Assembly: GCA_036986255.1 (NCBI GenBank)
Contig: BTRF01000005.1
Span: 1-20,004, forward strand
Source of the DNA: BTRF01 sp036986255
GTDB taxonomy: Bacteria > Patescibacteriota > WWE3 > 9FT-COMBO-53-11
Direction: 5' to 3'
DNA length: 20,004 nt
The stretch's first letter is position 1, and the number at the start of each line of letters is the position of its first letter. Shown in pieces: positions 15,501 to 20,004 of this stretch. Both the position numbers and the translations under genes were made by a program. The notes beneath the pieces were generated by a model. The model was not told the origin of the DNA, did no database searches, and saw nothing but the letters and a program-made list of their open reading frames with translations.

Positions 15501-16023
15501 TGGGCAAGAGGAGACGGGGGAAACAGGTGAAGGCAATGAAAGCAGCATCGGGGAAGAAGCAGACTCTGAACCATTAACCACGAACGATGAGCCGTCAACT
15601 GACCAACCGGCCCCTGAGGAACCAGTCACCCAAAAAATCCTTCCTAAAGTTGAGGCCGAGGAGGGGATCTTCCAAACCCTAAGGGTTAAGGTAGAGGCTG
15701 TTTTCTTAACCCTTAGGGTTAAAGTGGCCGAGATATCCTCGGCGGTGATTGAGAATCTGACCGCGGTGTTTATCAAGGCGGATGAGATTGAGGCGGGGAA
15801 AGTTAGTATTACCGGCCCGCAGGTTGGGAGTATCGTAGTGCCGAAAGACGAGATGAGCGTCCTTATCGAATTTCCAGAAATCTCCGAGGAGTTTAAGGTG
15901 TTCCTAACGCCCCAGGAGCCAATTTATATCGGATTTGAGGTAGTTGAGGGAGAGGGGGTCAAGATCGTTCTAGCCGAGCCCGCTTTGAAGGACATTAAAG
16001 TGAATTACTGGATTTTAGAATGA
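9505..16023 (+). CDS. Giant membrane-tethered protein: two BldC/MerR-type HTH domains + TM + ~1,950-aa surface region (2172 aa)
   Basis: Residues 13-62 and 81-130 are tandem MerR/BldC-like DNA-binding domains (LYTISEAARVLGVHPSTLRL..., RTPGGDRRY; LYTVSEAARLLGTHPSTLRL..., RTPGGDRRF). A basic linker and one hydrophobic helix follow (LAVRGIVFGLALVLVGFAWA, 181-200); Arg-rich PRARR before it predicts a cytoplasmic N-terminus. The outside part contains tail-fibre-like repeats (DADTLDG..FLRSDASDSFTSGTLTF; cores near residues 406, 593, 801 and 961), a module ending SRLYVYQSGAFQELT, a module with GDEVLLINLQGT that leads into a Gly-rich region (about 1333-1529), and a galactose-binding-like region (about 1613-1767). 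It ends with a domain (about 1833-1975) like C-terminal chaperone/autocleavage modules, an acidic linker and a final beta domain. No signal peptide. No Shine-Dalgarno. The role as a contact-sensing regulator is inference. Confidence 0.93.
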   Translation: MNNKLPDLSDRDKLYTISEAARVLGVHPSTLRLWENHGLVTPHRTPGGDRRYTLGDLQSLLSKKTDGRRKENGGGTPAGEKLYTVSEAARLLGTHPSTLRLWEDQGHIRALRTPGGDRRFKLEHLEALITAKPGQGSRAQRDGHRKQPSTLGPPKVPNLAFSKVPVRSAEHYRPAPRARRLAVRGIVFGLALVLVGFAWAGTPQLTKERIKRVFSPGPIQPIVDVNDALGYKIEDDSVVGLVVKFPLEAQRTAVDFLRVTGDALLKTSRFLGTVFFGESTDYFITPLGRASLKNIVAEGIESVSISSSTITVSQLNVEDLVVSGTSVGGAGGGGPAAGGDADTLEGEGGSYYLSWSSFTGTPVVLSSLEGVSNDGGNIDFIAGSNIIITPDDGANTITIASSAGSDADTLDGLDSLSFLRSDASDSFTSGTLTFNSSTVLTINAGATLDVSLGTLTLAANQIDESRVAGEIESVSAGSGLSGGGASGSVILSHSDTSSQASIDNSNGMVIQDIALDAFGHLTALGTADLDIRYYTETETDTLLGAQDALSEMGDATITLAESGDYLRFSGAAWADVTVSQILTDLLAVDGAGSGLDADLLDGQTGTYYTDLDNQAGTCTGCLSTTEIDESTFTGLNAANIDDVYLFNNGDTATGSYTFDDDVTLGLTSVDTLVINALVSSNIIPIDNTRDLGSAGTRWSNVFADEINATTIVGTISGGETTSSDWRINSDNATADLEDATITFDRGTVSPNGVLRWDSTLDRYRFESFPLYLDDQLVSGVTTGTAPFIIASTTLAANLNADLLDSLTSDDFLRSNASDSFTTGTLTFNAGTILDVSLATLTLAANQIAWDRVSKTGSSLADLLTRSAGDLSSGNLSIARLPTGGDWNLTTDLTIEASTFFAGATGGTYSGRVGIGTATPGVALDVAGGSIRTDSQLISTVVTGTAPLSIASTSLVTNLNVDSLDSLDSTQLLRSDASDNYTTGTLTLDVGATLDINGNMAWGGAAVTEGLNMANNVITNIGVAGTSFNSSGDLTLTGDLTVNGGELFLTPIASSGSTTEGTIYFDSTNSRLYVYQSGAFQELTTGLSKYSADDAALANENYIQIAHNQATNDLALTAWYYDSILSQWRTVENFTTIIKQALQNEFDDAPSGAKVRTETSLTAVQLQQAIDFGTGADGAIIVAANKNINTDDMIAGRSCPDGGDAVNYSITVLSASSATLSTIPNSGCLAVGDEVLLINLQGTATAFVNVGNHENLRIASISSNVVSFTSSKTKYYGDNASDDTNIGTAASNQRVMLQRVPNYTNVTVNSGFTLRSSTWNNVKGGVVFFRAAGTVSVAGQIGSSDGYAGGAGAPGPNMNNGYNGVGTNAQSVQGGAANTGGGGGGIYNVGKGGGGGSFGTSGTSSSSGTSAGNTYGVADLSKVFLGSGGGGGASYVDGSGSGNGGAGGTAGGIVTIEASNVTVTGSIRSNGGNGASGVTHGAGGGGASGGSIKLVGDTLNLGTNLVTATGGGGGTGYAGQNGGSGGAGRIALFYTTSLSATTNPTANTAQIGFYLYGLYHSKAIPTSNSIALDSLRWEASLPANTTVSLQTRTGDSADSTDGTWESWKPFTATTNYLLLESADTHTNWVGTNATVAEGDVTRNVDYFEDEDEPTVTNLTKVTSSTNGGYAEATISSTDILSYDYITLWVRASQAGTTLRFGFGEAAATEQTETIAIDVSNTWQKVYWDLSDVAGTARDAVTKLRITNLTTSSNTFYIDNIRAEKLMAVSAGTKITSTPQNYIQYRAILTTTNTNNIPRLENVSLVYNSGYRVQQPDNNTVRLYNFTGETQNVRLEAIVFGADLAEWYPVDDLSIEAGDVISILGENDGAGVPKVRKSSVISDRGTIGIISTKAGMELGIPRDDRRLVGLSGRVPVKIAPDSAPIQAGDLLTSSGTYPGMAAKAASPGFIVAKAFDNWLPDSGTDKISAFINISWADPSVLIDQDGDVAQIVDSEQPAVDGGQEETGETGEGNESSIGEEADSEPLTTNDEPSTDQPAPEEPVTQKILPKVEAEEGIFQTLRVKVEAVFLTLRVKVAEISSAVIENLTAVFIKADEIEAGKVSITGPQVGSIVVPKDEMSVLIEFPEISEEFKVFLTPQEPIYIGFEVVEGEGVKIVLAEPALKDIKVNYWILE
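9582..9813 (+). repeat. 28-bp exact direct repeat from HTH domain duplication
   Basis: Bases 9582-9609 and 9786-9813 are identical over 28 bp (beginning TCACCCATCCACCC), 204 bp or 68 codons apart. They encode the recognition-helix region HPSTLRLWE of both HTH copies. This fits duplication of the domain within this gene, or gene conversion between the copies. Confidence 0.9.
13501..14095 (+). repeat. Glycine-rich low-complexity region in the surface gene
   Basis: Codons for long Gly runs with Ala, Ser, Asn and Thr (for example NTGGGGGGIYNVGKGGGGGS) over about 195 residues. It has many GGT/GGG/GGC mixtures and more AT-rich codons than the preceding repeats. Confidence 0.85.
15674..15724. repeat. 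Two TTAACCC/GGGTTAA palindromes inside the coding sequence
   Basis: ACCCTAAGGGTTAAGG (15676-15691) and TTAACCCTTAGGGTTAA (15706-15722, a 17-bp perfect palindrome). Both are read through in frame and give the repeated peptide TLRVKV-EAVFL-TLRVKV. They are related to the palindromes at 9386-9404 and 19542-19562. Confidence 0.85.
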
Positions 16024-16078
16024 CGCGGTAACTTGTGGCCCGCTTCTTATTGCTTACCTTGTGTCTAACCGTGGTGAT

Positions 16079-16084
16079 TAGATA
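16079..16084 (+). promoter_or_regulatory. Putative -10 box before the beta-propeller gene
   Basis: TAGATA ends 11 nt before the ATG; no good -35. The 72-nt gap after the HTH-surface gene has no terminator, so read-through from upstream is also possible. Confidence 0.3.
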
Positions 16085-16095
16085 CCATAAGGTAT

Positions 16096-19000
16096 ATGCA
16101 TTCTTTTAGTTTTCGGGGGAGGGTACTGCTTTCTTTAGGACTTTCTCTTGCGCTCCTTTTCTTTCAGATTTTCCCGTTCTTGGGTTTGGAGACTGCTTAC
16201 GCCGCCGGCGTTAATTATCCTTTAAGCGACCCGGCAAATTACGATGTCCGCTACGACGGGGCCACGGCCGGAGATCTTCTTCCTGCGGATGCCCTAGCCA
16301 TTGGGGATGTGAATGGGGACGGAATTGACGATTTAGTGATGGGTGCTGATTGGGCTGATTATAACGGTACTGATTCCGGATCCGTGTATGTGGTATTTGG
16401 AGGTCAAGCAAGCGGTATTAAGGATCTCGGTACCGGGGCGAACTATAACATCCGCTACGACGGCTCGGTGGGATCTTACTTGAGTCGGGATAGAAACATT
16501 GCGATTGGAGATGTGAACGGCGACGGAAAAGGCGACCTCATAGTGGGTGGTTTGTATGCGGGTAATAATGGGGCAAGTTCCGGTTCAGTTTGGGTGATCT
16601 TCTCCACCCTCATTGATGATGTGGGTGCTACGACGGGAAATATTAAGCCTCTCTCGACGAGCACCAACTACAACATCCGCTACGACGGGCCGGGAGGTAC
16701 CCATAGCTATATGAGTACTATCAAATCCGAGTCGATCGGAGATGTGAACGGCGACGGGTTGGGGGACTTGATTTTGGGTACTTGGGCCGCTGATTACGGC
16801 GGAGCAGATTCCGGTTCCGCCTGGGTTATGTTTTCAACTCTAATAGACGATGTGGGCACTTCAACCGGGAACGATAAGCCTTTTTCGACGGTCGGCAACT
16901 ACAACATTCGCTATGACGGCCCCGCCGCCGGCGACCAGCTGACGATTGGCCTTAGCGGTCTGACCGGTGACGTGAACGGCGACGGAAAAGGCGACCTCCT
17001 CTTTCCTTCGCCTGGGTCGGACAACAACGGCAAGAATAATAGCGGTTCCTACTGGGTACTGCTCTCGACATTAATAGACGATGTGGGTGCAACCACCGAC
17101 AACAATTTATCCCTCTCAATCTCCGCCAACTACAACATCCGCTACGACGGTGCCTCTGCAGACGCTCCGTTAAAAAACAGCGATGTTGGGGATGTTAACG
17201 GGGACGGTACGCCAGATCTTATCTTAGGCGCCCCTCTCGAAGACCAAGAAGGGCTGAGTAGCGGATCTGCCTGGGTTATGTTTTCAACTCTAATAGACGA
17301 TGTGGGCACTTCAACCGGGAACGATAAGCCTTTTTCGACAGCCGGCAACTACAACATCAGGATTGACGGCAACAGTTCTTATCAGTTGACTAATGATAAC
17401 TCCATCCGCATTGGCGATGTGAACGGAGACAGTTTTAGCGACCTCATTTTGGGGGCCCCAAGGGCGGACAGCGATCGGGGAAAAGTGTACGTTCTTTTTT
17501 CCACCCTCATTGATGATGTGGGGTCCTCCACGGGCAACCGCTATCGGTTGGCCCTTACTGATTACAACATCCGCTTTGACGGCTACGGATCCTCCAACCA
17601 ACTTTCCGTTAAGAGGAGCATTGCGATTGCAGATATGAATGACGACGGCAATGGAGATCTGGTTATGGGAGCTATAGGGCAGGACTACAACGGCTCTAAT
17701 TCCGGATCTGTCTGGATTGTTTACTCCACGCTGATTGACGATGTTGGCATAACCCAGGCCAATATCTGGGATGTTAACCTTTCTACCAGCTACGATGTCC
17801 GCTATGACGGGGCCGTGGCTAATGACATGCTAGGCACCAACGGACTTTTTAGTTTGGGGGATGTTAGCGGAGACGGGGTGGACGATCTGCTGATGGGATC
17901 GTATCTTGCCGACCTCAACGGCGCCAATTCCGGATCTGTTTGGATTGTTTATGGAATTCCTTCCAATGCTGCTCCAGCAGATCCCTCATCTTTGGGCTCG
18001 TCTTCACTAGTTAATGGCAGTTTCGGGGCTGACAACACCCCCGCCCTATCCTTCACCCTCTCCGATCCCGACTCGGGGGATCAGGTTAAATATCAGGTGC
18101 AGATAGACGACAACTCCGACTTCTCCTCTCCCGCGGTGGACTATACCTCCGCCCTGGCGGCTCAGGGGCCGGCTTCCTTTACGGTGGGTCAGGCGGAGGG
18201 ATCGGGAACCTATACGCTGGGATCAGCGGGCCAGACCCTTGCGGACGGCTCCTACTACTGGAGAGTTAAGACGATGGATAACAGCGCCGCCGCGAGCACC
18301 TTCTCCACCGCCAACGCGGGGAGCGTTGCCTTCCAGGTGGATGCCACCGCCCCCGGCGATCCCGGCAATCTGGGCTCACCCTCCCACACCGTCTCCGCCT
18401 GGTCTCCCGACAACACCATTGATCTCTCTTGGCTGACGGCCTCGGATGGAGCGGGGGCGGGAGTGGACGGCTACTCCTACCTTTGGGACACTAATGCCTC
18501 CACCCTTCCCGACGCGGTCAAGGACGCCGAGGAGACCCTCACCTCCTTCACCTCATCTGCTTTGCTGGATGGTGATGCGCTCTACTTTCACATCCGGACG
18601 GTGGACAACGTGGGGAATTGGTCTTCCACGGCGGTTCACCTTGGACCCTTCTGGATTGACGACGCCGCCCCGATCGATCCGACCGCCCTTATCTCCCCTT
18701 CCCACACCGTCTCCACCTGGTCCCTTGACAACACCATTGATCTCTCTTGGCTGGCGGGGACCGACGTTACCTCAGGGGTGGACGGCTATTCCTATCTTTG
18801 GGACACCTTCGCCGGGACTACCCCCGACGCGGTCAAGGACGCCGAGGAGACCCTCACCTCCCTCACCTCCTTGGCTCTGGCGGACGGGAGTTCCTACTAC
18901 TTCCACATCCGGACATTGGACAATGCCGGGAACTGGACCTCCACCCTCCACCTAGGCCCTTTCTTCATCGACACCGCCGCCCCGTCCTCGTCCGGGAAGC

Positions 19001-19539
19001 CCTCGACTGCTTCCCCCACCCTTGACTCCACTCCCGTCTGGAGCTGGTCCACCTCTTCGGACGCCGGATCCGGTCTTAGGTCAACCGATCCTTATCAGAT
19101 TTGGTGGAGCAAAGACCAAACCTTCTCATCCGGAGTCTTCTCGAAGTTCGTCCAAACCGCATCCTTCACCCATGCCGCCGATCTCAGCGCAGGGACTTGG
19201 TATTTCCGAGTCCAAGCCTTCGATGGGGTGGGGAACTCCTCCACCTTCCCGGTAGCATCGGTTCTGATCCAAGCTCCCCCGGCTGAGGTGGTGGAGGCTG
19301 TGGGGACGGAAGAAACTGGGGAAGCAGAAGAAACGGCGGATGAGGAGGAGGTTGTCGTCCAAGAGCTTGAAGATGTTGAGGAAGAGGATGGGGGGTCAGC
19401 TGAAGAACCCGCGGAGGAGAAGCAATCCTTCTTAGATCAAGTCGTCACCGCCATTTCGGACACCGTCAAAACGGTTGTGCAGGGAGTGTGGAATGTCGTG
19501 AGGTCTATTATTGAGGTATTACTCTCCTTCTTTTTCTAA
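16096..19539 (+). CDS. Secreted FG-GAP beta-propeller / Ig-FN3-like surface protein with hydrophobic C-terminus (1147 aa)
   Basis: Signal peptide: basic start, then LLSLGLSLALLFFQIFPFLG and a cleavage-like AYAA near residue 37. Residues about 40-615 hold eight repeats of the form NYNIRYDG...IGDVNGDGKGDLI.G...GSVWV.FSTLIDDVG. These are FG-GAP (integrin-alpha-like) blades with DxNxDG calcium-binding loops, two of them eroded (MNDDGNGD, VSGDGVDD). Residues about 626-740 form an FN3/Ig-like domain. Two close copies follow (SHTVS.W..DNTIDLSWL...VDGYSYLWDT), then a further related domain to about 1055. An acidic Glu/Val linker (about 1062-1107) leads to KQSFLDQ and a final hydrophobic or amphipathic helix (VVQGVWNVVRSIIEVLLSFFF). 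It lacks an LPXTG signal. Likely an exported adhesin held in the envelope by its C-terminus. The start is ATG 16096 with only AAGG upstream. Confidence 0.93.
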   Translation: MHSFSFRGRVLLSLGLSLALLFFQIFPFLGLETAYAAGVNYPLSDPANYDVRYDGATAGDLLPADALAIGDVNGDGIDDLVMGADWADYNGTDSGSVYVVFGGQASGIKDLGTGANYNIRYDGSVGSYLSRDRNIAIGDVNGDGKGDLIVGGLYAGNNGASSGSVWVIFSTLIDDVGATTGNIKPLSTSTNYNIRYDGPGGTHSYMSTIKSESIGDVNGDGLGDLILGTWAADYGGADSGSAWVMFSTLIDDVGTSTGNDKPFSTVGNYNIRYDGPAAGDQLTIGLSGLTGDVNGDGKGDLLFPSPGSDNNGKNNSGSYWVLLSTLIDDVGATTDNNLSLSISANYNIRYDGASADAPLKNSDVGDVNGDGTPDLILGAPLEDQEGLSSGSAWVMFSTLIDDVGTSTGNDKPFSTAGNYNIRIDGNSSYQLTNDNSIRIGDVNGDSFSDLILGAPRADSDRGKVYVLFSTLIDDVGSSTGNRYRLALTDYNIRFDGYGSSNQLSVKRSIAIADMNDDGNGDLVMGAIGQDYNGSNSGSVWIVYSTLIDDVGITQANIWDVNLSTSYDVRYDGAVANDMLGTNGLFSLGDVSGDGVDDLLMGSYLADLNGANSGSVWIVYGIPSNAAPADPSSLGSSSLVNGSFGADNTPALSFTLSDPDSGDQVKYQVQIDDNSDFSSPAVDYTSALAAQGPASFTVGQAEGSGTYTLGSAGQTLADGSYYWRVKTMDNSAAASTFSTANAGSVAFQVDATAPGDPGNLGSPSHTVSAWSPDNTIDLSWLTASDGAGAGVDGYSYLWDTNASTLPDAVKDAEETLTSFTSSALLDGDALYFHIRTVDNVGNWSSTAVHLGPFWIDDAAPIDPTALISPSHTVSTWSLDNTIDLSWLAGTDVTSGVDGYSYLWDTFAGTTPDAVKDAEETLTSLTSLALADGSSYYFHIRTLDNAGNWTSTLHLGPFFIDTAAPSSSGKPSTASPTLDSTPVWSWSTSSDAGSGLRSTDPYQIWWSKDQTFSSGVFSKFVQTASFTHAADLSAGTWYFRVQAFDGVGNSSTFPVASVLIQAPPAEVVEAVGTEETGEAEETADEEEVVVQELEDVEEEDGGSAEEPAEEKQSFLDQVVTAISDTVKTVVQGVWNVVRSIIEVLLSFFF
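16819..17339 (+). repeat. 71-bp exact direct repeat between propeller blades
   Basis: Bases 16819-16889 and 17269-17339 are identical over 71 bp, exactly 450 bp (150 codons) apart. They cover AWVMFSTLIDDVGTSTGNDK in two different blades. Confidence 0.92.
18511..18861 (+). repeat. Duplicated Ig/FN3-like domain, 36-bp exact core
   Basis: GACGCGGTCAAGGACGCCGA and the following 16 bases occur at 18511-18546 and 18826-18861, 315 bp apart. The surrounding domain copies (from about 18382 and 18700) are similar over their whole length. Confidence 0.88.
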
Positions 19540-19541
19540 CT

Positions 19542-19562
19542 CCTTAACCCTTAGGGTTAAGG
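19542..19562. repeat. Perfect 21-bp palindrome at the right edge of the surface module
   Basis: CCTTAACCCT-T-AGGGTTAAGG, 10-bp arms, beginning 3 nt after the stop of the beta-propeller gene. No T-run follows. Confidence 0.9.
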
Positions 19563-19597
19563 TGTTATAGAGTTGGGAGAAAACAGCTGTCTTATCT

Positions 19598-19622
19598 GTG
19601 ATTATACGCCCGTGATTATGAT
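19598..19622 (+). promoter_or_regulatory. Putative proS promoter / direct repeat
   Basis: GTGATTAT occurs twice (19598-19605 and 19612-19619, 14 bp apart). The second copy runs into a -10-like TATGAT (19617-19622) that ends 12 nt before the proS ATG. No clear -35. Confidence 0.35.
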
Positions 19623-19634
19623 AAGCTTTTTTCG

Positions 19635-20004
19635 ATGAGATACTCCAAGTTTATAGGGAGAACTTTGCGGGATGTGCCTAAAGACGCCCAGGCGCCTTCC
19701 CACCAGCTTTTGGTTAAGGCTGGGTATATTGACCAGCTCATGGCCGGCGTTTACACCTTCCTTCCTCTGGGTTGGCGGGTCTTATTTAAGATTGAGCAGA
19801 TCGTTCGGGAGGAGATGGAATCTTTAGGGGCTCAGGAAATTCTCATGCCCTCCCTTCAAAACAAGAAGCAGTGGCTGGAAACCGGGCGTTGGGAAGGTCC
19901 GGGAGAGATTGATCCCCCCCTCTTTAAGTTCAAAGATCGGCGCGGCCGGGAATTGGCTCTCGGCCCGACTCACGAGGAGGTTGTGACGGACTTGGCTCGG
20001 AGGT
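19635..20004 (+). CDS. proS: Prolyl-tRNA synthetase, 3'-truncated by window edge
   Basis: Charges tRNA-Pro with proline. Only the first 123 residues are inside the window. The N-terminus MRYSKFIGRTLRDVPKDA, then SHQLLVKAGYIDQLMAGVYT, FLPLGWRVLFKIEQIVREEM (class II motif 1 region), GAQEILMPSLQ, and FKFKDRRGRELALGPTHEE, which contains the substrate-binding TxE loop of bacterial-type ProRS. There is no Shine-Dalgarno before ATG 19635. In many bacteria proS directly follows rseP; here it is displaced by the surface-gene module. Confidence 0.96.
   Translation, partial: MRYSKFIGRTLRDVPKDAQAPSHQLLVKAGYIDQLMAGVYTFLPLGWRVLFKIEQIVREEMESLGAQEILMPSLQNKKQWLETGRWEGPGEIDPPLFKFKDRRGRELALGPTHEEVVTDLARR

Noticed and set aside
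1..20004. CRISPR arrays, tRNA or rRNA genes, insertion sequences, integrases
   Set aside because: No regularly spaced repeat-spacer pattern, no cloverleaf or rRNA sequence, and no transposase or recombinase protein found on either strand.
1..20004. Recoded genetic code (UGA as Gly)
   Set aside because: TGA ends at least the Nudix, TMK-like, 55-aa, thyA, folA, tsf and HTH-surface genes at the expected positions, and no conserved gene has internal TGA.

Overview
The window is a gene-dense, single-strand stretch of a bacterial genome; every gene I can support lies on the + strand. It looks like a Candidate Phyla Radiation (Patescibacteria) genome, perhaps Microgenomates-like. The reasons are a short two-part EF-Ts, a slimmed-down rpsB-tsf-frr-rseP-proS cluster without pyrH, uppS, cdsA or dxr, low-complexity heptad insertions inside topA, and giant surface proteins of a style common in that group. 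This placement is inference from gene style, not from a marker tree. TGA is used as a stop by many genes, so the UGA-recoded Gracilibacteria/Absconditabacteria lineages are unlikely.

Layout. 1-1902: topA, cut at the window start. 1996-3132: a Nudix hydrolase and a thymidylate-kinase-like protein, 3 nt apart, closed by a terminator. 3179-3979: folD. 3980-5038: a loose region with two small unknown genes (55 and 80 aa), each with its own promoter, ribosome binding site and terminator. 5039-6413: thyA-folA, 1 nt apart, then a terminator. 6527-9390: rpsB (carrying a 1-nt frameshift), tsf, frr and rseP. 9505-19539: two very large surface-protein genes of 2172 and 1147 aa. 19635-20004: the start of proS, cut at the window end.

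Function. thyA, folA, folD and the TMK-like gene together cover dTMP synthesis and the folate cycle it uses, but the TMK-like protein has lost key P-loop residues. The translation block keeps the widespread bacterial order that ends rseP-proS, and the 10-kb surface module sits exactly between those two genes. The first surface gene is the most unusual object here. It carries two tandem BldC/MerR-type DNA-binding domains, then a single membrane segment, then about 1,950 extracellular residues of tail-fibre-like, glycine-rich, carbohydrate-binding-like and chaperone-like modules. It therefore has the layout of a membrane-tethered transcription factor with an adhesin as its sensor. The second surface gene is a secreted integrin-like beta-propeller followed by Ig/FN3-like repeats and a hydrophobic C-terminus. 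Related TTAACCC...GGGTTAA palindromes lie at both edges of this module and twice inside the first gene.
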